DNA of 64,000 bases, from the NCBI RefSeq assembly GCF_001949145.1, contig NW_019091435.1, forward strand, positions 473,167-537,166. Direction: 5' to 3'. The position numbers and the translations under genes are program-made. The stretch is from Acanthaster planci. Its lineage: Eukaryota; Echinodermata; Asteroidea; Valvatida; Acanthasteridae. The notes below the pieces were generated by a model. That model saw only the letters and a list, made by a program, of their open reading frames with translations. It was not told where the DNA came from and ran no database searches. Shown here piece after piece: positions 51,048 through 63,400 of the stretch. The stretch's first letter is position 1. Each line of letters opens with the position of its first letter.

Positions 51048-51126
51048 TGCATACTCGGGTGAGACTCAAACCCATGACCTCCTGCTTCTAGTGCAGACGG
51101 TTTAACCACTCAACCACTGCGCTTGC
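51048..51126 (-). mobile_element. tRNA-derived (Leu-like) SINE-type sequence inside element B copy 2
   Basis: On the minus strand there is an A box TGGTTGAGTGG (51116-51106) and a B box GGTTTGAGTCT (51072-51062). The anticodon arm folds better than in copy 1: CTGC, loop ACTAGAA, GCAG, giving anticodon TAG (Leu). It sits at the same place and orientation relative to the element as in copy 1, so the insertion predates the spread of the two copies. Confidence 0.65.
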
Positions 51127-52671
51127 CGGTGTCGGCTGGCTGGTTCGAGTTAGATGTAGCAGCAGGTACCGTGAACAACTGTTTTAAAGGATGGAAGGAT
51201 GGCAAGCTTGGTGGTCCCCGGTGCAAATCCATCCTTGGAAAAACAGTGACTGGTAATGATTTTTTTTCTGCACCATTATAAAAATTTGTCTTTCTGAAAA
51301 GACATAATTTTCTGCCATTGGCTATTCGATAACTGTATTCACTGATGTTTGATAAATCCTGTTTTAAAGTGAAACATGCACGTACAAGTACATGTATTAT
51401 TGTCGACAACTGGCAAAACCAGGTGACTCGAAACGGGTTGACATTAGGTTGGGATTTGTCTATAGGGCCTACTGCCTACTGGGAAAGCTAGATTGCCTTC
51501 CTTGTCTGTTATCTGTTTTGCCAGTTTGGTAGTTTTGTTGCGTGTTTCAGTGATTTGGGGGGGGGGTATTTTTTTGTCCATGGTTATAGGCTACCCTACT
51601 TTGTCAAAGTTGGTGTTCGACGCTGACAATTTTTTTCACCGTTTACTGCGAGTCGCTTGCTTGGACCGATCAACTTTCTTGCCGGAACTATGTATTCTGG
51701 CCTGGAAAGTCGAGTCCGTCCTATGATGTCACATTTTTGCCAAGATTTGTCTGCTGCCCTCACTGACTGATTTCGATAATTTTTTTGCAAAGAGCCCAGG
51801 TGGGGAGACTGAAAAAAGCACACAGAAAATGCCATGTTTTGCTGATTTAATGACAAAAAAGAGGGGTTTATCCAACTTATCGTATATAAGACAGCTGAAA
51901 ACTATCATATAACGTCAACTTAACCTTACATGGCCCATCCCCTGTACGTTACTCATTATTTAATTATATACATGCACATTGTTAATGCCTGCTTGTTTTT
52001 AGAGAAAAAAGACTTGGATGACTCCAACATGTTTTAACCAACATGTCTCAGTTCTTGATTCAAGATCTGACTAGGCATTTGAATCACCTCACTCCCCTAA
52101 CAAGGAAAAAAAATCACTAAAAAAAAATCCAGGCAATGAACTGAAGTAAGAAGGTTAATTCTCTATTTAACAAAAATGCCGGTAATTTACTTGGTACCAC
52201 CTAAAAATCATTCTGGCATTGCAGACAAACATGAAAATGTAACAAGTCAGCTTCCTCGGTGACGTATTGCGATGCATGCAATTCACACATATTAGCTGTA
52301 TAGAATTTCTTCCTGGACTGTGCAAATTTTCAACTTCAGAGACTTTGGAGTCAATCCATCAGATCAGCAGGCTGTGGAAGTGACTCTGATAGAATTAGAA
52401 TCAGAAATAACAGTAATTCAATTACCTAAAGTGGAGTTATGACTCCCACAAAGTTTGGAATCAATTCCATTAAAATTCTGTTGCAGGAAATCAAACTTAC
52501 CCAGTCTGGTCTGGTGTTTTATGAGTATGGTCAGATAAATTAAACCTTTGCTTCTGATGACATACATGTACATGTAGGTATTGGTGGCAATGGACAGGGG
52601 TACTGGTACATTCTGAACATGGGTACCACAGTACCACATTTGTAATGAAAAGAATAAAAATGAATGATTAC

Positions 52672-54072
52672 ATAAGGCAAGTTCTTCATAAAATGGACCA
52701 AAATGCAAACTCTGTATGTCATTTTTCAAAATTTCTAAAAGAGTGACTTTGATCATGTAAAGTACAAATTAGCACCTTCAGATTTATAAAAGTGATTATT
52801 TGGGGATAATTAGACATACAAAAATGTGTTACATTTGGTGGAAATTTGGTTGGCCACCAGTGCAAATCAAATGGAGTTGAACTCATTTAAAGGAGAATTC
52901 AGTACATTTTTCAACTGATGTATTTTGAAGCACCTAAGAAATAATTTTTTTAAAATATAAGACAAGAAAAAAAATGCACAAAATTGACAGAAAATGACAA
53001 GAAAGTTTGGCTCTCTTCATTCTCTTACTGTTCATAATCACTCTCACTATACCAGCATATCAGCCAGGTCTTATACCTTTCAACTACCGAAAACAATCTT
53101 TAAGTTTGGTTGCATCAAAAATGTATAATGAGTACAATATGTTTGTTGCAAACATCATATCTGACGGAATTTTTACGACATTCGAGAATTTTGACCGGAA
53201 AATGCATGATGTTTGAGAATGCGGAAAACGCTGTCACATGTACAGTAGTGCTTGAAAATTCCATACGCAATGGGCATTTTGCCGCTTATTTTGGAGATAT
53301 CCCTGCTGAAAATTAAATTAACAACTCTGAGCATTAGATTTTCATTGTGAATCATATTTTATGTCTCGGACGTCATTTGAGAAACCTTGGTATGAAGAGA
53401 AAAATCCCAGAGCATCACCATTCAGTGAGGGGCTCATGAATATCGAATGAAAACGAGGGCGTACTATCTATCACTATCACCATGAGATACTGACGGAAGC
53501 CACAAAATTGCCACGATCGGTATTTTGGACTGCAGTTTTCCAGAACGTACTTGAAGAAAATGTGATCGGTCCTGTAGTAAAAGGATGATGCTTTGGGGGT
53601 GCTTTTTTGCACTTTTTTAAAGCTTGTGTTGTACATCAATTTTGATTTTGCAGTCAATTTTTTTTTACAGAATCAAATGACGTTTGCGACTGTGGACTTC
53701 GGGACCCAATTATTTGTGAGAGGTATTTTTTAATTTCGCCATCATGGTTTTAATAGTGTAAGTATAATCACCTTATACCACATATAAATCTGTGTAAAAA
53801 AAACACAGGGATTATCACTCCCAGGTAACTTTTATTGGCTAGGATTTCAACAGGTTGTTCTTGTCCATCAAAAATGCTGACATTCAAGACTTTAATTCAT
53901 CAACTCCAATTAAGTTGAAAGATGGGCACGGTCATCACTGTTCCAGATAATAGCAATGACTTCCCTCATTTCATGAGACATTTGGAATTAATTCACAGCT
54001 GCTCACTTCAGGAAAATTGAACCCCCAGAGTTGAACATTACCTAATGGTCCATATTTGAAGAACCCACCATA
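52672..54072 (-). mobile_element. TIR element family A, long copy (about 1.4 kb)
   Basis: The left end CATAAGGCAAGTTCTTCATA followed by AAATGGACC mirrors the reversed right end TATGGTGGGTTCTTCAAATA followed by TGGACC. It is homologous to 28939-29598 over both flanks and carries about 730 extra bases (about 52842-53572), presumably the original interior. That interior has only short open frames and no recognised domain. Confidence 0.75.
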
Positions 54073-54656
54073 AACAATTTGCAGAGCAGCAGTATAGAAT
54101 TTTTCCGTGTGTGTTTTTTTCCCTGTGTGTGCGATGCACGGTACATGTACCATGCAGAAGACCAGAAACTAACATGTACCCTGTACCAATATGTTAACTG
54201 TACAATGTATCTTGTGAGACTATTGAAAGAGCCTGCACCCTTGGCTCGGGCTATGAATACCATTTCAGTTCAAATGATCTTGTATACATGTACATGTATG
54301 TTCAACAAAGATTAACACAGGAGGTCTAGGGTGATGAACTAGCCATTCCTATTACAATTCTAAAGGCATGTACCAGGTACAGTAGGAACACATCAATCAT
54401 TCCATTACCGAAAATGATTTATCAGTGCATGGGTTACTTGGTTATATTTTTCAATTCAATTTAAGGAAACCAGTTTATGATGGACACTTTCCTTTTCCTA
54501 GAAGCAGAGTTTGCACCAAACATATTCTCATGCCAAAGACACTACAAAATTCCATGCACAGAACTCATTAAAAAACTTAAGCTAAATAAATGAAAAAATT
54601 ATGAGCCTGTGCACAGGTACGGTACTTGATGAAATTATTCAGGCAACAAATATGTC

Positions 54657-54795
54657 CTTGGCCAGCCTTAAACATGTGTTAAAGACTGGCTCAGGAGAAT
54701 GGACATAACTCAATAATGCCCTAGTCACAGGCGAGGGCATTATCAGCGTTCAGTCTCCTCAGCCAGTCTTAAACATTAGTCTAAGACTGGCCAAG
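54657..54795. mobile_element. Foldback MITE with nested palindromic arms (139 bp)
   Basis: The left arm begins CTTGGCCAGCCTTAAACATG and the reversed right arm begins CTTGGCCAGTCTTAGACTAA. Pairing continues through AAGACTGGCT-AGGAGA to ATAATGCCCT, leaving a loop of about a dozen bases. Each arm is itself nearly palindromic (GCCAG-CTTAAAC...GTTAAAGACTGGC), so the element could form a cruciform with side arms. Confidence 0.8.
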
Positions 54796-55078
54796 CAAAT
54801 AGTTATTCTCATCCATAAATACCTTTTTTAGTCAAAGAGTCAAAAGAAGTCAATATACAAGGGACTTCCAACAATTTTGTTCTAGAATTTTAATTTCATT
54901 TTCCCGAACACCCCTATCCATTTTATGGTACTGGTATATTCCTTGTGTAACTGTAAGTAAAGTAGTCAAGAAGAATCTCCTTGTATGACGAGTTCTGCAT
55001 GCCGCAGCACACACAGACTTTTGACAAACAGGAATGGATTAAACTGTTTCGTATCCAGGTACCAACGTGTTTTCACGC

Positions 55079-55117
55079 AGCAGGCATTATCAAATCAAAG
55101 CAGGCATTATCAAATGT
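55079..55117. repeat. Short direct repeat CAGGCATTATCAAAT, two copies
   Basis: CAGGCATTATCAAATCAAAG is followed directly by another CAGGCATTATCAAATG. This is a local duplication only. Confidence 0.7.
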
Positions 55118-55247
55118 TAATACACGGTCACTTTGTGTGTTGTTGAATAGGGAAACTGTCCAAGGTATAATTTATGAATGCAGGATAAATGTTCTAGAAA
55201 GTTATTTGAAACTATTGATTGGAACCTACAATATCAACATCACATGA

Positions 55248-58200
55248 GATGTGAAATGAACAGGTGGCTAGGGAAAATGCCAAAAGCCACAATCGCACTG
55301 GAATAAAAACTGTAGAAAGTTACTACAACTGCTTGTTAACATTCCATCATGGTTATTCTTCCAAGCATTTGCACACAGATTACTTGGACCTGCAGAAAGT
55401 CCATGATCTGTAGTGGCATGTTCTTTTAGAATCTCACGAGGGTACAGTCCGGTTGACCTTATAATCTGACATTGGATATGGTCTCAGGAAAGCACACAAT
55501 TCTTTTTACTACCCATGTTTCAAATGCTCCAAAATTAAGAAGTGACTTACAGACTGATCTCCTCCTATCCATTATGGAAGTTAAGAACCAACTCGGAACA
55601 TGTCAAAGGAATTGTACTCAGCATCTCGATCTTTCAATCGAGTGGTTCTTATCCCTGCCATCACTGGTCTGAGAGCTGTGAGATACAAGCAGTTCATCCT
55701 GCTCCACTGATTAGAAAAGGACTCATTTCCCTGATATTCTTCATCTTCCTGACTGATATTGATGATGTCCTATACGGTAATGACGGTACTGTATGGATGC
55801 ATGCATAGAAACAACCCACTGACCTACATGTACATGTACTAATGGATTTTATGTGATTACAATGTACCTAAAGTTCTGCATCTATGGCCAATTGACCATC
55901 CGCACGGGAATTGACAATATGCTTCTTCTGCAACACATGTACAGATGGCCCAGTCAGTAAAACTTCTGCGGAAGGTACATGTACAATGTAAATCTTACTC
56001 CTGATGATTGACACTTGACAATTTTGACAGTTTACTGGCTGTCTACATTAGATTTCATTTTGTCAGTTGACAGTCTCTGTAAGTTTTACCCAAAAAAAGT
56101 CCAGTGCAAACACGGCTAAAGACATCAAAGCTGGAAATGACGAAAATGACTTTCCGAGTGACACTACAGTCTGTAAGCTTGAATGTGATTACAATATAAG
56201 AGCATTCAGCAAGGATTTGGAGTCAAATGGAACACAATCACATTTTCAATTCAATAATAAATAGTAACATAAAGACATACATGTACATGTAACTGTCCTA
56301 CCCTGAATACAAAATTGTTAAGTACATGTACCAACAGTAAGATAATACATGTACATGTACCAGTTGCACATTTGTCACTGCTGTACACACAAACGCTTCA
56401 GAAAGGACAACATGTTTCCACGTGATAAACTTGTACAAGTTGTAGTCAATACCAAATTACAATGGTGTGACAAAAACATTTTATGTAAGAGAGACTGAGA
56501 AAATTTATGCACAAGGAAATGAGAAGTTCGTGCTGCTGGGGTCAGCCTTTTGCGCGTTAAATTGATCACTGAGTGATCTGATTGCACATGAACATACCAG
56601 TAACAATTTGAATTCCCCAGAATAAAGACACTCAAGTTATATCTAATGATTTAGGGCAAGCTTTTGCATGACATGTAGTAACATAATTGATTGACCAGTC
56701 AATCTCTGTGGACTGGTTCCTTTGTGCCCTTCTTATCCATTGAAAAATTGGTATCAAGGCAAGGTGTCTCTTATGTAACCAAGGAAACGCTTGCCCCGAA
56801 TTATGAGGTATAGCAACAGGTCTTTAGAATGGAGAATTCAAATTGTTATGTTCATGTGAATTTTATAGAACTCGATGTACCAAATTTTATTCAAATTTAA
56901 CTTACAAAATGCTTATTGCGGATAATGGTACATACATACATGTACTGTACATGTAGCTGCTTGGTACAGTGTCATTTGATAATGACCTGCAAATGCAATT
57001 TGTCTGTTTGAAAGTAGTTTCCTCATGAGACAAATTTAGTCAGTAGAGTTATTAAGATGTCACAATACACAAAATGACACAAGTATCACAGCCTCTTACT
57101 TGCACACTGATTTTGGTATAATGGTACAGAACATAAAATGATAAATGAAGACAGTAACTTAAATTTACGACAGTACACTGAATGATGCACTTACTCCATG
57201 ATCAATCCACACTCACTGCTGGATTTGGTGTGTGTAAGTTACAGTGGAATCTGCCAACAGCTTCAAATGAACACCATCACCAGCACTCACAAACAAATTT
57301 ACTGAGAAATTAAGGTCAAACACCAGCAACGACAGCTATGACAAGCTTAGCTTCTTTAGGTACTGATTACTGCTAGCGGTGAGAGTGTGGGTAGCCAATC
57401 TATATAATTACAGCGTATTCCTCCATTGTGCCCACATTCTTCCCGATGGAGGCTATGCAGTCAATACAGCATTTCATTATACTTCTGTCATGAGTCAAAG
57501 CATGGTTATTCCATTAATTCCAAGGGGTGAATTTACAGTTGCACACTGTGAATGCACAATGGTAGTCCCTGATCAGTGGTCATTGATTGCTGCATTGTGT
57601 GGGCAAGGTGTGGGTATGGTATGGTACCCCACACCAGACCACCACCATTGTACATTACTAACCCTTGACTTGCAAAAAATGGATTAAATTACAATAGGGG
57701 TGGGCCATGGACACAGCTAAATAGACTTACTCACTGCTCTCTTTTGTTTTGCCATTCTCTATGGGCTAGGAAAGTGCTAAACACTTTTGACAACGCATCC
57801 ACAGTTTACGCATGACTCTTACAAACAGGGAAAACATCAATACTCTGGCTGGATTTCAACAACAGTAGCCTAAACATCCAACATTTAAATAACAAACTTC
57901 ATAGAACTAATAATTACTCTCCCTAGTTTTTTAAAGTTCGATGTTTGTGTACTCAAATTAAATAAAGCAGATCACAGTCAATTATACCAGGGTAAAATAA
58001 TGGAAGTGCATGTGCATGTCCTCTCTGGTGTAGAGCTGCCGTACATGTATTCAAGTACATGTACCTGTAAACTTGTTCCCTACTCTATGATGTACTAGCA
58101 TTAGGCAGTAATTACTGATTGCACAATATACTATCAGGTACTGATGAACTTGTTATGTCTTGACTCTTGAAATGCATCTTAGGGATTCAACCCCAGCATT

Positions 58201-58707
58201 CCATCTGACCAATCCAATGATGAATGAAAAACACTGAATCTTACTTCCAATGAATACAGTACAAGTACTTGATATTTGACACCTGCAATTCATTATGATA
58301 AAGGCAGACACTTTATCCAGTCAGGCCCCCACATTCCAAAGCCACCATACCCAGTAGCAATAACATATCTAGGGTACATACACATGTACCTGTATCAGTT
58401 GTCAACAGCTGGTTCTCACAGTTTTCTTTTCTTGAAAAAAAAAATGCCAAGCCCATGGATAGTCAAAAAAGTGAGACGAAGACCCTGTTACATTGCAACA
58501 TTGTAAATAAAAAGTGGCTAGGACAGGAGGAAACTAAGAAACTTACATTAAAAAATTGTTCTTTCAAGATCGTACCACATGTTTGAAGTTCGCGTTACAT
58601 TCGCAGCAAAATTAAACTGAGCGCGAGTCCCCACTCTGCTAAAATGCAATCAGATCATTCCACGATTAAAAGACTACATATGAAGCTTTGCATGGTGGAA
58701 GTTACAG
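55248..58707. other. Stretch without recognised gene
   Basis: No exon was supported. The open frame 57379-57687 (102 codons) has no recognisable domain. A GGGGTGGGCCATGG word near 57697 resembles the end of family B but has no partner. Confidence 0.4.
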
Positions 58708-58917
58708 GAGCTGTAGGTTTTGTGAATACACCATGGAATCAATCTCTTCAGAAGAGGTGTTGTTCTGAGAAGAACCACTGAGCATCAACTCAACATTTCT
58801 CATTCTCCTGAGGATGGCCCAAGCATCCTGGCCAAAATGTCGAGTTGATACCAGTTCTCAGAACCACACCTCTTAGGAAGAGATTGATTTCATGGCGTCC
58901 CTGCAAACCTACAGCTC
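58708..58917. mobile_element. Foldback element with about 80-bp arms (210 bp)
   Basis: The arms start GAGCTGTAGGTTT on both sides and share CCATG-AATCAATCTCTTC, AGAGGTGT-GTTCTGAGAA and ATCAACTC-ACATTT. The centre contains CTGAGGA (58808-58814), a TGGCC/GGCCA stem and AAAA (58834-58837). The two long arms make a stable hairpin in either transcript. Confidence 0.75.
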
Positions 58918-59384
58918 ACAGCTCATGAGAGACAATACAATGGTATTTACGCTGTTCTCCATGTGTAACATGTGAAATATGCTTGTAGCAAGTTGCTATC
59001 ACGTTTCCAAACATTTCCTACACTTATTCATGTAAGCCCTGAAACAATGCACCCCACCATTTCTCTGTTGGCAATGACTGAAAATTCTTCCCAATCAAGC
59101 TACACTTGTATGTAAATGTACCACATCTATAAAGATCCTCTACTGGTACTACAATGCTCATATGCCAAGACTACGTGTACATGTACTGTACATACATGTA
59201 CGGGTATATACATAATATGCCGCCTTTACTGGGTTTGTAATATGCTGTCACTGCAATTTAATGCCATTACAGTCCAGCAACGTAAATTTCCAAATTGCTC
59301 CAAATTTTGGTATGACTTCCCCGTCCATGAAGACCCGACTATGTTGCTACATGTATCAGTTCCCATTGAGTTCTTACTACGATG

Positions 59385-59456
59385 GACTTAGTTCTCACCA
59401 TGACTGGCCATGCTCTCCGTGTACTTAGATCTCACCATGACTGGCCATGCTCTCCC
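59385..59456. repeat. Tandem duplication of about 37 bp
   Basis: ACTTAGTTCTCACCATGACT followed by GGCCATGCTCTCC is immediately repeated with one change (TTAGATC for TTAGTTC). Confidence 0.85.
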
Positions 59457-60108
59457 GATTTTTTTTGGACACGGTAAGATCGTGTTTGAGTGTGATGGGG
59501 ATTTAACATTTTTGGAGAAGGGGACCAAAATAACAGCAGCACTTTCCACTAGATCACACAAGCATTCCACCCGTGTTTGTCATTTAAACATACACGTAAT
59601 AATCCAAAATGACATCAAGGTTTGACACATGTACAGTACATGTACATTAATTAGTGTTGCTGGTTTCTGGGACTACCGATAGTGTTGGACACAAAGCCAT
59701 TGCATAGACCTACATGTACATGTACATGTAAATGTACAGTACATGTATAGTGAACACTGTATTTCTGTAGTTTCTTGCGGCAGTCTTTGGCTTGTCTGCT
59801 TCTCTCTTCCCCAGGTCCCATTTGACATTTGGAAAAGAACATAATCTACACGTATGTACATGTACAATGTATGTATGTACTGGCACCAAAAACAATTTGC
59901 TTTGGGTTCTCTCTTGAAAAAAATATATAAATGCAACCCCAGAAACTTTGCACTTTAAAGGTAGTGTATAGGATTTGCATGATCTAAAAAATGGGATTGT
60001 CAAATTATCTTTAAATATTTTACTGTAAAGTACATGTACACATAAACTTCTACATAATAGTGTCAGACAATCTGTGAAATCTTACAACCAGAAATGCTGT
60101 CATTTTAA

Positions 60109-60409
60109 CCCTAACAGTACCGGGCGTTGTTTGGCTTAGAGTATTCAGTACTACAAAATACTAAATAACACTCTGCGCCTGAAGGACCTAGCGCTACAAA
60201 TTACTATTTCTGGCTAGGTTTATTCCGTTGTTACTCGTACAGAGAATAATAAAACCATGCATTCATAGTGCCACCACTGTATGGTACATTGTCTTCTCTA
60301 TTGTGTTTTATGGCTTCAGAGAATAATAATGTCATGTCCTCTTACAAGCGACAGGGCTGAGTACTACATTTTACTACTAAGTAGTACTTTGCATTCGGGA
60401 CTGTTAGGG
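60109..60409. mobile_element. piggyBac-like MITE (301 bp) flanked by TTAA
   Basis: There is TTAA at 60105-60108 and 60410-60413. The ends are CCCTAACAGTACCGGGCGTT on the left and CCCTAACAGTCCCGAATGCA when the right is reversed. Inner palindromic pieces (AGTACTACAAAATACT, AGTACTACATTTTACTACTA) extend the foldback. The CCCTAACAGT terminus is shared with the 51-bp hairpins at 23211, 37184 and 45667. There is no transposase frame. Confidence 0.7.
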
Positions 60410-63400
60410 TTAAAAAAAAAAGAGAAATTTTTTGTGCTTTCCAAATGCAATTCGTTCAAATACCACAATGGTTAACAGGTGCAACGAAAATGTGTGTGGA
60501 ACATTGAGCTAATAGAAGAGCCTATATTAACAGGTAATGTGCAAACTGCCAACACACCTTCGGTAAGCCTAAACTCATTATTACCAGACAAAATACATGT
60601 AGATACATGACCCTAACTAACAGTCTAAACAAGAATTTGGACCGTTTAAAATTGCAATTTCCTTATAAATGAAACTTTGGAAGGTTCCCTCACATGAATA
60701 TATCATCTTGGTATCACCCCTTAAGATAATGGTATGATCCAATGGCCGTTCCTTCAGCACGGAGATCCATACCAAAGCCTGTTTTTCTCAAACAACATCT
60801 CAAATTTCACGACTATTAGCTTTCTGTTTTTCCAAAAAACGTAACTCTCATGTCCAAAATGCAAGGATATGCATTGGCACAGATAGTGAGTGGACAGTTT
60901 TTGATTGACGTAAGTATGTGCACTGTGAGGTTGATCGTGCATGTGAATGTGCACATTCACATGCATGTCGCACTGGTGACAGTCAGTTCACTGCACGATG
61001 AAATGTTATTTATTAAACAAATTCTCCGCATTGCATTGTTGAAGAGAAAACACAAACTTAAGGGTAAATTTGCCAACCACTAGTACTGTACCACATGAAG
61101 TCATACAACAATGCATATTTGAAGGCCAAAATCACTCAGCAGATTGATCTTGTCTGTGCATTGTACAAGCACTCAGGAACATCCTGTGGCTCACTGATTT
61201 TTGTGAGCCAAATTACACAAGCTGCCAAATCTGAACAGCATTTTTCTTGATTTTTCTCAAAGTAATGACCTCAAAAATTGAAACAAGTTTGTGGAAGTAA
61301 ATCACAAACTCCAAAATCAGCCAATGTACATCTGCATGTACATGTACAGGTGTGCATTTAAATGTACTTGTATGGGTAGTACAAGAACCGGTACCCAAAT
61401 CCTGCAACAGGTGGGTATCAAGGTACCTGTAATTATTAATCAAATTATAAATTATTATTGCAAAATATACATGTAATTAAATGGACTTAAAACATATTTT
61501 TTCTAACAATTTACTGGCACATTAGCAAAGGAAAAGGGTTCTTGCATTTCTGAAATATTATGTTGACATTTACAGGGACAGTTTTGGGAATAAAATCAAC
61601 AAAGTGGAACCAGGTACCCATGATTAATCAGTGGTCGAGATGCAGGTAACCAGGTGCTTGACAAGGCCCTACTAGCACTTTCTCAAAAAAAATTTAGATG
61701 GATTTTAAAGGATTAGAGAGGCTTTGTTCCATCTAGATTGATACATGTACATGTATTTGAAAACAACGATTCTGACTGCTGCTCATTTCCAACCTGTGAA
61801 TTAATACCAACAAAAATGGACAACATTGTTGTAACAAGCAAATTGCATGTGAAATGTACATGTATTATAAAATAATGGCATTTAAAGGTTTTGTGTTAAA
61901 ACAGGGATCTACCATGTACATACAGATCAACTAAAAGTTACGGTCGTAGTTAACAGGATACATGTAGGTGTTGGGAGCAAACTTGACCATTCAACCAAAA
62001 AAGAACAATACATTACATCTTAAGATCCATGTGCAACATGTACAATGTTTAACTGCCAGTACTGGTACATGTACGTACAAGTACATGTATATATCGCACT
62101 AGTGGTACAATGTACTTTCCAACAAGCCATCAATCATGCAAACTCACAGGCGATCCCATCTTGTTTTTTAACAAAAACAAAGTTGCAAATTTTTTAAGCC
62201 TTTTTGGGGGGGGGCTACAATCTTCTTTGACACCCCTTTATTGCCTAGATGTACATGTTTACATGTCTAGAACAGTCTCAGAAAACCACTCCCTAATAGC
62301 AGCTTGCCCAAACATCATTTCCCTTTCCATCTATAAATCTCCTGTACAGGAAACAACCGGAATTACCAGTATATTATACAAATTATAGCAATTTCATTGA
62401 TGTAAGATTACGTTTATCCATGAAATATCTCTGCCCCATGATCCAATCCTTGATTGATTCATTGGAACAAAATGAAAGCTATGGGCCAAAGATAATTAAG
62501 TTTTTGCTCAGTGTGTGAGGAGGATTCAAATAATACTAGTAACTGCCAATTACATGTACCTGTAACTGCAGAGTACATACTGGTATGCAGCTTGAATCAT
62601 TTCCATCCTCTACTTAAGGCTGACGCAAGAGTACTAACACAAGACTTTAAAGGGACAGGTGATGAAATTTTCTCAGATACATTTTTTCAACTGAGCTGTA
62701 CTGTTCTTTAATGTGCACACATGTGTAAACAATTTGAAAGCCTTTAGACTAATTTTTCTGTGCTTTTGAAGACAACAGAGGGTGCTATTGCTGGGATTTC
62801 AATGACAGACACTGCTCAGTTCAAAGGCTCCTGTGTTAAAATTGCAAACCCAAAATTTGCTAGCTGAAAACATTTCTGAGAGATGATTTAATTCATTGTA
62901 GTTTGAGTATATAGCTTATTGCCATGTAGAATGACTTCAACCAAACAAAAGGAAAGATGAGCAGCAAAATATCAGAACTTTACAGCAGTTTTTGTGCACT
63001 GATGCAACATTGAGATTTTTCTCCCGAGAATGACATCACAGTTTTGCTCATGAACATGGACATTTGCAAGAATAAAACCAAAATGGCACTTTTGGAAGGG
63101 GTCATTTAAAATTTTCACAGCAGTATGCAGAGTACTATTTTTCAAGGCCCCCCCAAATTAGTATTCATCAACATTTTCTGTCAGTAGCCTGAAATATTGG
63201 CAAACTCCAATGGGCACTAATATGTTAGAAAGTGCCCATTTATTAAGCATAGATGTATTGTTGAAACCTTTATGTTTTAATAATAAGGTTCAATATGAAA
63301 AGTTTTCAAATACATGTATTTGTCAAGCATAATGATGATCTTGTGCACGTCCCCAGTACCAGGATAAAATGTTGGTAAAATGGATACTGCATTGAGTATG

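Larger units (their letters stand above)
50399..51944 (+). mobile_element. TA-flanked TIR element family B, copy 2 (1,546 bp, both ends)
   Basis: Both ends carry the perfect 16-base inverted repeat CAGGGGATGGGCCATG, flanked by TA (50397-50398 and 51945-51946). Internally a second inverted pair, GTGACATCGTAGGACGGAGT at 50641 and its reverse near 51711-51732, bounds the core. The core holds a 98-codon ORF, a tRNA-like sequence in antisense, and the block shared with copy 1 (32533-33665). No transposase is visible. A TA duplication fits Tc1/mariner-like and some other superfamilies. Confidence 0.85.

Noticed and set aside
57690-57710. Another end of transposon family B (GGGGTGGGCCATGG)
   Set aside because: It differs from the terminus, lacks the TA flank and has no partner end or internal homology.
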